A stretch of 64,000 nucleotides of DNA from Cystobasidiopsis lactophilus (lineage: Eukaryota > Basidiomycota > Agaricostilbomycetes > Agaricostilbales > Chionosphaeraceae), in contig BCIO01000003.1 of the NCBI GenBank assembly GCA_001599975.1, forward strand, positions 1,414,862-1,478,861. The letters run 5' to 3'. The notes below the pieces were generated by a model that saw nothing but the letters and a program-made list of their open reading frames with translations, was not told the DNA's origin and did not search any database. Position numbers and translations under genes: made by a program. Shown one piece after another: positions 35,005 through 45,836 of the stretch; position 1 is the stretch's first letter, and the number at the start of each line of letters is the position of its first letter.

Positions 35005-37580
35005 TTACAAATGCGATGCCGTCGCGATCCGCCGCATGCGCTCGCACATCAGCTTGCACTGTAGTTTGCGAGCATCCACGGGCATGTTCTTCTCGAGGTC
35101 GGCTTGTCTTTCCATCTCGGAGCCTTCTTCCGGAATGGACATGGCCGGTGTCATGAGGTCGTCCAAAGCCTTGGCCTCCTCTTCCGTCTCTCCGTCTGCG
35201 GAGCCAACCTTAGCAAGAGAGCGAGTAGAGAGCAAAAAAGCTAACGGACCTCTTCCAACAGGCACAGCAATGCCCTCGTCGTATTGCTTGCACTTGTCGG
35301 GACCTGCGGCCAATCTCAGCTCTCGCCCGCTGCCAACATCGAGCAAAGGCGACGCACAAGGATGAACTCCTAGTTTTGACCCGACCTCAAAGAAAACGAG
35401 GGCGACCAAGATGGCGCAAGTGATGCCCAAACAGTTGGTGGCGTGGCGCATGGTGTGTGAAAGCGGCAGGAGCGCGATGACGAGGCTGGCGACAAAGCGG
35501 GCAGCGATGCGGCCTTCGTGGGGAACGATGCCGGAGCCTGTCTTATCGAGGGACTTATGCTGTGCAAAGACGATTCATTTGAGCAAAATCGAGGAAGTGC
35601 GCTGATCGAGCCAAAAACACACCAAGAGACTGATGACGGCCAGGCAGAAGACAGCAGTAGAGAGGCCGCCAGCCCAGAACCAAATCACGCCTTGCTCGAC
35701 ATCAGCTTCGTTAACCATGGTGCGCAAAGCTGTCGACATGACCACCACCGAGGAGACAAAGGGGAAGTGCATGGCTGTACTGGTCAGGCCAGTGAACCAA
35801 TGCCGCCCTATCAATGTGACGCGAAACTCAGCATCAAGAAATAGGGTACGCATCAAGGGACGCACGTAGAGCATGTATGAAAACATCTGATATCAAGTCC
35901 ACCGTCAGCAAGATGAAGATTGCATCGAAAAAGAGGAGCGCACGATGATGCTCCAAGTCAAAGTACAGCCAGCACAGTAGGAAGGCCGTGGCCAGCCCGA
36001 GGAAGGCCTTTCCGAGCTCCGAGTGCAGTCCAACTTGGCCTGGGGTGACCTCGAACCAAATCTGCTCGCTGAAGAAGTCAAAAATAAGTGCTTCAAGTCA
36101 GTGAAGATACTGACATTGAGGACCACCTCGCCCAAGACGATGATCACAAAACTGGCCTGCCGCTCGACGTGGTGTCTGTCGATCTAGTTAGCCAAGGGAA
36201 GCGAGGAGAGAGAAGCGCCAGAGTCTCACTCGATTGACATGGCTGGAAAGGCGCGCGCATCAACGGCACCATCGTTGGCCTTGAGTTTCGCTTTGAAGAG
36301 CACATTGTCTGGCCGGGAGCTGTCAGGTTCCCAGCGCTTCCTAGGGATTGCCGGACGCACGAAAAATGAAGACGTATCGCCCAAGCAATTCAAGACCAGC
36401 CGATACCGCCAGTAAGGTCCAGAAGGCAGCCAGGGAGTTGTTGACCCAGATAAGCGGCACGCAAGGCGACGTGTTGATGACCAGCATGGCCGCCTGGACG
36501 AAGAACGAAAACCGAAATCGAGGGAGCGCATACGCGTAGGCCAGGCAGAAGGCAAGACGGACGCCTTTTGCGATCACATAAAATACGATAGTGGCCTGCA
36601 GAGTCGGGAACAGCCCTTCGTATTCGGCGAACTCTTCGGGTTTCGGAAGGGAGATGGCGGAGGCCGAGACGATGTACCCCAGTCTATTGATGAAATCAGC
36701 TATCAAAGCAAGTTGGCAAGCGAGGGCACTCACAGGAGACACATGGTCACGAGCAAGTAGAGCCTCTGAATGATGTCGTCCGTTCCGCTCTGATTAATGA
36801 ATGTGCGGACGTCCTGCCAGATGGACCTGCTTCATTTTGAGCCAGGACATGATGTAGTAAGCCCAAAGACGCACCAGGCTGGGTAAAACAGCAAGACAAA
36901 CAGCCAGAGCGTGCTCGAGTTGAAGTTGTGGATTTGATCAGAGAGCTGGTGGATGATGCCGACGAAGATGAGGTCGAAGAACAACTCGAAGCGAGAGGTT
37001 TCGCGCTCGGCTCGCTCCCTATAAATCCTCCGCTCTACGATCCACTGGCGCACGACTGGCTTCTTGAAGAGGTGCCGTAGCCCCAGAGGCCGCAGTGTGC
37101 CAAACGCCGGCTTGTTATCATGCGCTTCTGAGTCCACAAAATTGATCTGCCCTTCTTTGGATGGCCCTCCAACTCGGGTCGATGGCGAGTACTTGGCGGG
37201 AATGCCGGATGATGGTGTGCGAGTCTTGGAGCTGCCGCCAGCAGAAGAGGCGATAGAGACCCTGCGACCTGGAGATGCCAGGCCAGATGGCGAGTGTGTG
37301 GAAGGCGAGTTGACAAGGGTGTTCGCGCCATTGGGAGGGCTGCTTGGGGTTGGAGTCGACATTTGGCTTGGCCGAGCTGTTCTCCGGAGGGAAGCGGCAG
37401 GCGCCTTTACAGCACCAATGGAGCTACTAGATCAGTCGATAGGCTCAACACAAGCACCAGCAGAGGCCAAAGCACCAGCGACGAGGACAAAGACTGGATT
37501 TGGTCTGGCATCAACAAATTTGTTGTGGCTGCAAGCGACGATATGAGCCGCCGTCGATAGCTTCTGGTTCGCGCTTGCAG
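34851..37580. repeat. tandem segmental duplication, copy B (LtrA gene with flanks)
   Basis: Direct, diverged partner of 32021-34785; see that entry. The far end lies at the shared TTCGCGCTT near 37570, just before the start of the next gene at 37599. Confidence 0.85.
35005..37362 (-). CDS. LtrA-family membrane protein, copy B
   Basis: A paralogue of the copy immediately to its left, same strand and exon layout. Start ATG 37362 gives MSTPTPSSPPNGANTLVNSP, then RFELFFDLIFVGIIHQLSDQ, followed by the same helix series (ATIVFYVIAKGVRLAFCLAY; FSFFVQAAMLVINTSPCVPL; ASFVIIVLGEVVLNV). The C-terminus reads KLQCKLMCERMRRIATASHL. Relative to copy A the third-position and loop changes are numerous while helices and the signature are kept, which suggests that protein function is preserved. 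The His pair in the HHVERQASF segment is shared. Function of fungal LtrA proteins is not established. Confidence 0.85.
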
Positions 37581-37598
37581 CAGTTAAATAGAGTCTCG

Positions 37599-39385
37599 AT
37601 GATGGCCAGCGACCAGTCGCTCAGTCCGCCGTCGTTCAGCCGGTTCCAGTCCTCGACTCCCGCCTCTAAACAAATCGCGTCCCATTCAGAGGACGAGGAG
37701 GAGCCGTCGCCCGACGTCCGGTACTCTGTGCGGCGCCCACAGCGCACCAGCGCACCGTCCACCAGCTCGAGCACGCTGGTCGAGCAGCCCTTGCCGAAGA
37801 CGAGGTTCAATTTGTCGGCTTCCTCCTACCTCGCGGCTTCCACGACGCCGATGGGCACGCCGGCCAACAAGGGCCATGGCCTCAACAGCTCGCAAAAGAT
37901 TCGCACCGCCTTCAACCGCATTTTGGAGAGCACGCCGGCGGCCCATCAAAAGCGGCGGGCTTCCGGGTCAGAGGAAGAAGAGGAGGACGATGGGCCGGCG
38001 AGGGTGTTGAACCTCAGCAAGAGGATGGCCACGCCCGCTGCGTCTTCCTCGAGGCGCATACTGGCACCAGGGAGTGCCAAGACGCCACACTTCCCAGGCC
38101 ACTACGAGCGCTCGTTCTTGGAGCCGAGCCAGCTAGCGACCCCCTCGCTCCGCTTGCTAGCCGAAGAAGCCTCGTTGAACTCGCCAGTGACGCCTTACTT
38201 CCCCGGCGCCTACAAATCCTTCGTGCGCCAGCAACCGGACGAGGACGATCTGTCCACCATCCTCTCCGTGCCGGAAGATGTGCTCTCCACCTCGCTCTCT
38301 AAAGCCCTACTCCGGTCCCCTCCCCGCGCTCTTCCCGCACCCTCGTCTACTGCAGCTGCAGCTCCAAAGCACGCTTCGCCGAGGACGTCACCTTCCAAGC
38401 GCAATATCCTGTTCCCGGCGAGATCCCTGCTGCCGCCACCGCCACCACCTCCCGCGCCGGTCAAAGGAGAGGAGTCGGAAGCTTCCGAGGTCGAGGAAGA
38501 GGAAGATATTCCAATACCTGCTGATCAGCCAGCACCAGATAGGTGCGTTCGCTGTCGACTTAAGCCGGACAGAAACACGGTTTTGATGACCATGCCTGGC
38601 ACACAGCTTGACAGCGCGGCTGCTGGCTCTGAAGAAGGCCTCCGACCTGACTTCGCTGGATAATGAGCGCAAGATACTGAAAGCCGATATCAAGGAGCGC
38701 CGGGTGAGCTATTCGCGTTCGCACCACTGCCATCTGTTGCTTGTTCTAAATGGCTCCTTCGCCGACATTGGCTCACAGTTAACAAGCGATGCCCTAGCCT
38801 GGCGGCTCCAACAAGCCGAGCAGCTCGACCTAGATCTGCGGAAGCGGGTGGAAGAAGTCAGGCAGACGGTGGAAGAAGTGGGCACTCGAGTGGGCGCTAA
38901 AGTTCGTGTCTTTTCTCACATTAAAGCCCATTTTGGCTAAGTCGATCTGGGCTCGAACAGATAAGCGAAGTGCTGGACAATCGGTTGAAGCAAGACTCGA
39001 GGAAGTGGCACCGCTGGCTCTGGGGCGTGCTCGCCACCGAGATTGGCTTGCTCTATTTGTTCTATTTGTGCGTCATCTCATCGCCCTAAAGCCCATTCAC
39101 TTGGCTCACGAATGACGCTTGGACGCGCACAGAATGCTAAGCACGGCCACCTCGCACGACCCCTTCAATGACTCGCATTCTCCCTACCTCGACTTTCTCC
39201 TACCTCCAGAGACCGTGGCGCTCTTTGGTCCCTTTGCTTCCTCCTCCTCGGCCGCCACTCAAGAAACCACACTACCGGCTCAAGTGGCCCGCTTCGTCCT
39301 TGGCCTTCTGGTCAGCCAATGGCGCCGAGCGTGGTTTTTGCTCATGGACGCCCCGGAGCTGCACGGCTGGCTGGTGCCTACTTGA
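37599..39385 (+). CDS. coiled-coil membrane protein with TP-x-FPG-x-Y repeats, unrecognised
   Basis: The ATG pair at 37599/37602 opens MMASDQSLSPPSFSRFQSST. The first 330 residues are disordered, Ser/Pro-rich and acidic (GSEEEEEDDGPARVLNLSKR), and carry two short matching motifs, KTPHFPGHYERSFLEPS and VTPYFPGAYKSFV. A Pro run (LLPPPPPPPAPV) precedes two coiled-coil exons, LTARLLALKKASDLTSLDNE and LQQAEQLDLDLRKRVEEVRQ. Next is LDNRLKQDSRKWHRWLWGVL running into a hydrophobic helix, ATEIGLLYLFYL, and a final globular-looking exon, DFLLPPETVALFGPF to MDAPELHGWLVPT, ending at 39385. The layout resembles nuclear-envelope or spindle-pole proteins in outline, but I cannot assign it to a family. Splice edges after 38540 are provisional. 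Confidence 0.6.
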
Positions 39386-39556
39386 TGAACTTCCACCCTT
39401 GTACTATTCCTCGCTTTCGATTTTCTCACACGTTCAGTTTTGGCACGTCTCTTCCGGGTTGAGGCTCGATTCCTCCCTTGTTGTAACAATTTCGGTTCTT
39501 TTCAGACCTCCTTCTTGGGGAGGGTTGCAAACTTGGCATTCTTATGCAATGGTTGC

Positions 39557-40227
39557 CTATGAGATGACAATGGCCTCGATCTCCACCAGCGCATCCTTGG
39601 GCAACCTAGCGACCTGTTCGACGCGCTCGGACTGAGCCACTATATCACGGACTCGAGGAAGAAAGGGCACAACGAACCTCAACGCAGGACCTAGCAGGTT
39701 TATGGTCCCCGAAATGCTGCTCGTAAATCTTGTTGATGGCGACAAAGTCGTTCATCGACTTGATGAACACGGTGGTTTTGGCCACTTGGTTCAATGTAGC
39801 CCCTGAGGCTTCGACGAGGGCAGAGAGGTTTTTGAGCGCTTGAGTAGTTTGGGCTTCGACGCTTGACCTGGGACTCTTTTGAGCATTTTAGCAGGGCGAG
39901 CGGAGGAAGAGCGCAACTCGAGAGCCAGAGTTTTGGGGTCCACTGTGCACCCAACCCAAGTGAGAGGTGTTTCTCTGAGGTAGTGGAGTGAATACGCACT
40001 GCCAAGGCATCCCGACAAATAGGTGGTATTGCCGGCTTTGATAGCTTGCGAATAAGGGCCTGTCCAAGGAGCGCCTAAATCAGACCTCTGACTGTCTGGC
40101 AGGGTAAGAGCATGACGGACCAATGGCAGCCGGAGCGTTCTCAGTGACGATTTTTGTGAATGTGGTCTGTCCGGTCGTGTCAAGACAGACACAAAATGGT
40201 CAGAAGGGGGAAGCATGAGCGGACCAT
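39557..40227 (-). CDS. RidA/YjgF enamine-imine deaminase
   Basis: RidA proteins hydrolyse reactive 2-iminobutanoate and related enamines released by PLP enzymes; the fungal homologue Mmf1 works in mitochondria. The spliced N-terminus is MTTFTKIVTENAPAAIGPYS, with QAIKAGNTTYLSG, then VDPKTLALE, a SVEAQTTQALKNLSALVEAS block, TLNQVAKTTVFIKSMNDFVA and INKIYEQHFGDHKPARSCVE. The last exon gives VARLPKDALVEIEAIVIS. The catalytic Arg (PARSCVE) and terminal Glu (VEIEA) are present. The best model puts a 66-bp intron directly after the start ATG at 40227 (donor GTCCGC, acceptor GGACAG). No mitochondrial presequence is visible in this form. The gene is head-to-head with DAD3 over 144 bp. Confidence 0.88.
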
Positions 40228-40371
40228 TTTGCGAGTGGCAGCACAGGTTGTTCGGAGCAGCAAATTGGCAGCCAGGTTGACTTGAGCTTATCAGCAGCAA
40301 CGCACAAGTAGCGTGAACGGGGCAGAACGGTCGAGGCAGAGCATGAAGTGCACGCTTGGAGCGCGACCACG

Positions 40372-40680
40372 ATGCACGAATTGGAGCAGCAAGTGCTGGC
40401 TGAGTACTCCAAGCTGGCCCACAACCTAGACACTGTATGTGCCTCTTTACCTCAGAGCTATATCACCCAGCTCAGACCGTCGGGGCGCTTACAGTTGACG
40501 GAGTTGACGACCTCGTTGGCTCAATCCCAGCCTGTCTTGTTGGAGCAGCTCCGCCCCTTGGAATCCCGCTTGGGCCTGGTGTTGACGCTGTTTAAAGCGA
40601 GCGTGTGGTCGTACCTCAAGGCGGAGGAAGCGAGGATGGCGGAGGAGCGACCTCAGGATTCGGACAGCAGCAGCGATTGA
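40372..40680 (+). CDS. DAD3: DASH/Dam1 complex subunit DAD3
   Basis: DAD3 is a small subunit of the fungal DASH ring that couples kinetochores to spindle microtubules. ATG 40372 gives MHELEQQVLAEYSKLAHNLD, then a GTATGT intron (about 40435-40495), then LTELTTSLAQSQPVLLEQLR and LESRLGLVLTLFKASVWSYL. The pattern E..VL.EY..L..NL.TL and the LE...GLV.TL.KASV core match the family. The tail KAEEARMAEERPQDSDSSSD is short and acidic. Total length, about 83 residues, is usual. DASH is fungus-specific, which supports the organism assignment. Confidence 0.85.
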   Translation: MHELEQQVLAEYSKLAHNLDTVCASLPQSYITQLRPSGRLQLTELTTSLAQSQPVLLEQLRPLESRLGLVLTLFKASVWSYLKAEEARMAEERPQDSDSSSD

Positions 40681-40918
40681 ATATGTGGAACGACGATCAA
40701 AAGGGTTTACAAGATGTGCTGGACAACTAGGAAGCAACGTGGGATGGATCATTTGTTATCTGCGCATCCCAGGGGTCAGGACGGGTTCAGCCCAGGGCCG
40801 GAGAGGGCAAGACGGGAGAAAGGCTCACGCCAGAGAAGCGACCTCAGTCCGGTCCAATGCTCGCCTGTCGACACACGCACAGACTCAGCAAACTCCCAAG
40901 AATCAAGAGAGACAAGAG

Positions 40919-41707
40919 TCAAGGGGCAAAATACGCACTGTCTAGGTACAGATACTGCGCAACATCGCCATCTCAGCCGGCGGTTCATCCATGGAGGCAA
41001 AGAGGAGGCAACACACCTGCATGCTGGAGACCATGCCACCTTGTAAGGTCTCCCTTCGGTTCTTGAACAGCCACATGACCGTGCCCCAGGACAAAGCAGC
41101 GACGACCTCGAACACCCGCTTCTCTATCGGCCTCGGCCTCGGAACCGCCAGAGGTGTGCCAGTGGCGGATGGCAGAGCCGGCTCGCGGGGGAGGAAGGAG
41201 GTCACTATTCTTGATAGCACATACAGCACGATCTGCCCGTCCACACCGTCAGGGGGTGGCGAACCAAGGCAGCAGAGGAGGCGAGGCTTACCTGCTCATT
41301 GACTGGATTCCTATCCCCAAACACGATCCAACCCCCGACCAGGCCAGCGAAGAAGGTGTCCGCGCTGCGCTCCTTCTTGCCGTTGCTCGCATTCAAGCTG
41401 CGCTGGACGAGCAGCAGCGTCTTGTAGAGCGTCACAAACTTGAGCAGGTTCAAGGCGTGCTGCCTCGTCGCTCGGTACACGTCTGCCAGGCGCAGTCGGT
41501 AGGGCTTGTGCGAGAAGATCAAGGCCATCACTAGGGCGTGCGGGAAGCGGACTTTGGTGCCGTATACCAGGCCCTAGTTCTCGCATCAGCCATCTTTCCC
41601 CAGTGTACTCCTGGAGCCGATGGGCTCACGTTCCGGGCACCCTTGAGGATGGCGAGCAGGTCATGGTACCGAGGGTCGTTGATGAACGCCTTGAGCTGCT
41701 GCGACAT
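40919..41707 (-). CDS. PXMP4: peroxisomal membrane protein 4 (PXMP4/PMP24), Tim17 superfamily
   Basis: PXMP4 is an integral peroxisomal membrane protein with links to ether-lipid metabolism; its mechanism is unclear. Exon 1, from 41707, reads MSQQLKAFINDPRYHDLLAI + LKGARN. Later exons give YGTKVRFPHALVMALIFSHK, LLKFVTLYKTLLLVQRSL, then the signature FFAGLVGGWIVFGDRNPVNE with QIVLYVLSRIVTSFL. The C-terminal half holds FEVVAALSWGTVMWLFKNRR and ETLQGGMVSSMQ + YLYLDSAYFAP, where a GTGTGT intron splits the last motif. The GxxNxxNxxI/V.LY..SR core is diagnostic. Four exons; stop at 40919. Confidence 0.87.
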
Positions 41708-42096
41708 TGCCGAGGGGGATAGATGGAGGTGGAGGAGCAACAGCCTAATTTCACATGCTTTGCACCCGAACGATCAGTTGCTCTTAGAACTTGTGGCCTT
41801 GGATCTGTCGTGGATTGCTGTTCGATTTTGGATTGGATTGGTAACTGGCAGAACACTGGTAAGAAGCGAACGGAGGGCGTGAATGCCCCCAAATGTGCTC
41901 CTGGATTTTAATGGCGGCTCTCTCGATGCAGCCGCCGTCGACTGGCTTGGGATCCGTTTCTCTGGGACACAGTAGTCACTCGGTTCCGTCATAATACCCC
42001 TGCCTTCAGCGCCCTCGGATAGGCAGCGTCTCAGCAAAGACCTGATCAACGACAGAGGCCTTCTCGACGGGCACCTGCCAGCAGTCCGCTTTCAGG
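41708..42096. promoter_or_regulatory. divergent intergenic region, PXMP4 / MATH-BTB 1
   Basis: 389 bp between divergent starts; no further gene or motif recognised. Confidence 0.4.
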
Positions 42097-43885
42097 ATGG
42101 CACTGATCAATCAGGGTGTCATGGCGCTCGCCAAGGTAGGTTTCGCTTTTGGAGTCCGAAGGAAGGCGGTGAGTGTCAATTGCTTTGCTGAACCTCCTTC
42201 GCCGCATGGTCCAGGCCAGTGTGCGTTGGGACATGCCGACAGTGTTCGATCTGGATGGGAACATTATCAAAACCGCCTGGTACTCGCCCGATTTCCCTTT
42301 CAACGGAAGCTCATATCAAGTGAGCAAGGTTTCCAACAATTGTTGTGGATTGCCGTTCTGATCTCCCCGCGTGAGTCAGCTCAAAGTGACAACGACTGAT
42401 GACCGAAAACCGGATCATCTTAGCGTCTTCTTTTGCCCTGCCCATCCCATTCGACAACCAGCTCAACTAGAAGTCCACGTGAAGGTTCGGTTTCGCCACA
42501 GAGCTGTCAGCTCACGACTTAATAATTGTTTAGCTGTCCATTGGCACCCGACTGATAGGAAACGTGAGGAAGGTATTGAAATTCACCGCCACGGACTACG
42601 GAGGTAGAGGCCAAGTAGACTTTGCGCCCTTCGCTAAGCTGCGCACACCACCAGGAAACAAAAGCACCGAGCATACGGTGAGACTTGTCGCCTAATGTGT
42701 CAGCTTCCAGAACTCATGCACCACTCAGAGCCTGAATTTCGAAATTAAAGTGGTAGAGGGAAAACCCATGCAATCTGCGCCCTCCGTCTCGCCCGGAAAA
42801 GCCGCCCGATCGTCGAGTCTGCTCTTCTCCTTTCTCGACGACGCGAAATTCAGCAACGTCGACTTTGTGTTCCCGACGTCGAAGCGCATCTATGCGTCTA
42901 AACAGATTCTGATCGACACCTGTGGCTACTACAGAACGCGCAAGTCGAATTATCTGGATGCGATCACATTGAGCTCAACTCTAAGTTTCCATGTCCTTTC
43001 AGTATTCGAGTCTGGATTTGCAGAGACTATACGTCCGCGCAAAGGAGCAAAGTCGAAACCACTCGACATTCCTGATGGTACGGCTGATGCCGTGTGTTTT
43101 ATTGGCATCCACTGACTGTTAGCACAGAGACTATGGACGATGACTCAGATGCAGAAGCAGATACGGCGCCAGCTTGTGGGACTCTTTGTCTTTGCCAATG
43201 CAGGTGCTTTCCGCTGACCTGCCCTCATTCAGCACCAGCTCGAACTTCCCGCAAGAGGGTGCGCTTAGACCTTAGCACTGACTTCACCGATATTTTTTGA
43301 CATTCCCGCAGGCAGCGGGCCAAAGCGACATAGCTGTGATCCGCGTCAGCGACTTCCAGTGAGCTCCCCTGCCCGTGCAAGGAACGTTGAAGAATGACTT
43401 TGGCGCCAGCTACACGACCATGCGTGCGATGCTGTGCTGGTTATACACCAACAGCATCTTCTTCAAGCCACTGCGTTCCTGCTCGAGCGAAACGGAGGCG
43501 TCTTTGCATGGCACTGTCGACCTGCCTAACGAATTCAGCGCCTCTCCCAAAAGCGTTTACCGACTTGCTGACAAGATTGGCTTGGACGAGTTGCGCAAGC
43601 TCTGCGAAGGGCAAATTCTTCAGTGGATTCAAGTTTCAAATGCGATTCCAGAGGCCTCCAGCCCTTTCTCCTCGACCTTTCCCGAAGTGCGTTGTCACTT
43701 TGGGAGTTCACATGTTAAGCTCAACGTAGGCAAAGATTCGGGCTAAGCAGGTTGAATGGATTGCCTCGCACTGGAAGGAGATCCAAGAGCATCCGGACCA
43801 CAAGACTCAGATCAAGTCGGCCAGTCAAGAACTGCTCGGGGAGCTTTTGATTCAAGGGGAAATCAGCTTCAAGAAAGCGAAGTAG
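42097..43885 (+). CDS. MATH-BTB protein 1
   Basis: MATH-BTB proteins bind substrates through the MATH domain and CUL3 through BTB, acting as ubiquitin-ligase adaptors. ATG 42097 opens MALINQGVMALAK, then the MATH region: ASVRWDMPTVFDLDGNIIKT, AWYSPDFPFNGSSYQ, KPDHLSVFFCPAHPIRQPAQ, GRGQVDFAPFAKLRTPPG and SLNFEIKVVEGK. The BTB domain begins LLFSFLDDAKFSNVDFVFPT with SKRIYASKQILIDTCGYY, and an intron with GCAAGT donor leads to LFESGFAETI. It continues after an acidic insert (TMDDDSDAEADTAPA) with TTMRAMLCWLYTNSIFFKPL and the BACK-like YRLADKIGLDELRKLCEGQI. End: LLIQGEISFKKAK. Close paralogue of the gene at 51421-53048. Confidence 0.83.
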
Positions 43886-44296
43886 GAGTGATTTCTGGTT
43901 GATGCGGCGGAAGATCTTGGCTTGCGAGAAAACTTTGAAGATGTAGCGGCGGCAGTGGCCACCTTACGCCTGCTGATGATCCCGGGTTCTGAAGCTGGAC
44001 ACTGAACACCTTGAGGATCGTTGACAGAAGTCTGAGCTGCGGCGCTTTCCACTCGCCACCGTGACCAAAATATGTAAACCCCCGTCAACCTTTGTTTCTC
44101 TCTTGCACTACGTTTATGCACTTCTCCTGCATATACCACTTACTTACGAGATCTATTCGGGCTCGAGAGCGACATTTGAGCGCCTGTCTGCCCCTCCTCT
44201 CGGTGGCAACCCATGCCGACGGGTGACAATGCTTCGTCGCGAGCGGCAAATTAACGCAATGCCTCTCGGTGTTGCTCCCATTGCACCAAAACCATC
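43886..44296. promoter_or_regulatory. intergenic region upstream of the cyclase gene
   Basis: About 410 bp between two plus-strand genes. An AT-richer pyrimidine stretch lies near 44090-44150. No gene recognised. Confidence 0.4.
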
Positions 44297-45765
44297 ATGG
44301 TTCCTGCAATCTTCAAAGCCCTGCCCTCGTATGATGAACTGCCACCCGTGGAGGGCATGCCACATGGGTGCGCTTGGGGCTTGTTCGACAAGGATGGCAA
44401 GAAGGACGAGCTAGGCAGTGCGTTCGATCCACGCATGCGTTCAGATCAGAGATTGATACTCAAGCAAAGCGATTAACTTCCTCACGCCCGACGTTGTTGC
44501 CGAAGCGGCCAAGGAGGTGGTGACCGGCGAGCGAGCTTCCGTCGATTGTCCCCTAAATTTGTACGTTTCTGCTTTGGATGCCCAGCTTTTCTGACTTTGG
44601 AACAGCATGGCGCACCCCACTGGCATTCGCGACACTCTGAAGAAGCGAATCATCGATTATGATCAGCATTATCCGGGCTTCTATGCCTTTGACGACGAAG
44701 TTAGTGAAGTGTCTTACAAGCTGGGTTCAAAAAGACTGACAGTTTCCTTTGGCAGCTTACATTCAATACTCAAGCGAGCACACAGTAAGGGAAAGCCAAT
44801 GACCTGATGGACAACATGTCTCATGAAGACACAACAGATGGGACGGGCTGCGCCATGCTCCTCACCAGAAGACTCAGATGTACTACAACGGCCAGTCTCA
44901 CAAGGACATTGCCTCTGAAGGTGGGTCTGAATGCCGACTGCTTGCCACCGCATCTAATTTCCGCATCAGCCAATCTGCGCAATGGCACGCATAACTGTAA
45001 GCGGAATTATGTTAATACCAATTTGGTCCCACTTATGAAGAGAGAAATCACAGGGGTCGAGGCTGGCGGCATTGTCGGGCGAGGAGTACTGCTCGATTGG
45101 TTGGCGTGGAAGGAGGTCCAAGGAGACACTGCTCCTGATGCTTTTACGTCACATGCTATTCCCATTGAAGAATTGGAGGCGGGTAAGGCAATGAAGACTA
45201 CTTTCCAAATTTCAGGGCTGAATGGCTGGCGCAGTGGCAAAAGCTCAAAACGTCGAATTCAAGTTCGGCGACATCCTCTTCTTGAGGACAGGCTTCGTGC
45301 GGAGGTTCAAGAACGCTTCAGAGGAAGATCGCATCAAGTATGTCAAAGTAAGCTGATTCCTTCTCCTTTAGCGGCCGAGTTTGTACTCATTCCCCCACCA
45401 GGACAGGAACGACTATATCGGTGTCTTGGCGAACGAAGCCGCATTTAAATGGACATGGGATCATCACTTTGCCGCGGTGGCTTGTGACACTATGTCGTTT
45501 GAGCGCTGTGTCACGCTGGCTGCCGAAGGTCTCCCCTTCCACGAGCGGCTCCTGTGCTTCTGTCAGTCCTTCATTTCGCTCGAAATAGATCACGCTCTCA
45601 TAGAAAAGTATAATAGGGGGAACTCCGATTGGCGAGATCTTCGACCTCGAGGAGATGTCGCGCCTGGCCAAGAAGAACAACAAATATTCCTTCTTCTTCA
45701 CTTCGGCGCCCCTCTATGTCCCAGGCGGCGTCGCTTCGCCACCCAATGGAATCGCCATCTTTTGA
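44297..45765 (+). CDS. putative cyclase / metal-dependent hydrolase (kynurenine formamidase-like)
   Basis: Members of this family (PF04199) are metal-dependent hydrolases related to kynurenine formamidase and polyketide cyclases. ATG 44297 gives MVPAIFKALPSYDELPPVEG and HGCAWGLFDKDGKKDELG, then INFLTPDVVAEAAKEVVTGE. The family metal site, usually HxGTHxD, corresponds here to the clade form FNTQASSQWDGLRHYAHQ, with MYYNGQSHKDI after it. Then GRGVLLDWLAWKEVQGDTAP, VEFKFGDILFLRTGFVRRFK, DRNDYIGVLANEAAFKWTWD with HHFAAVACDTMSFE, and a C-terminus FFFTSAPLYVPGGVASPPNG ending IAIF. This W-D-x2-R-H variant is common in fungal members. Eight or more introns. Substrate unknown. Confidence 0.8.
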
Positions 45766-45836
45766 TATCGCATTATTAGGTTCAGAGGAGCGTTTGAGGA
45801 TCGTCTAGTTGCAGAACTATGCCAATGCCCAAATCT

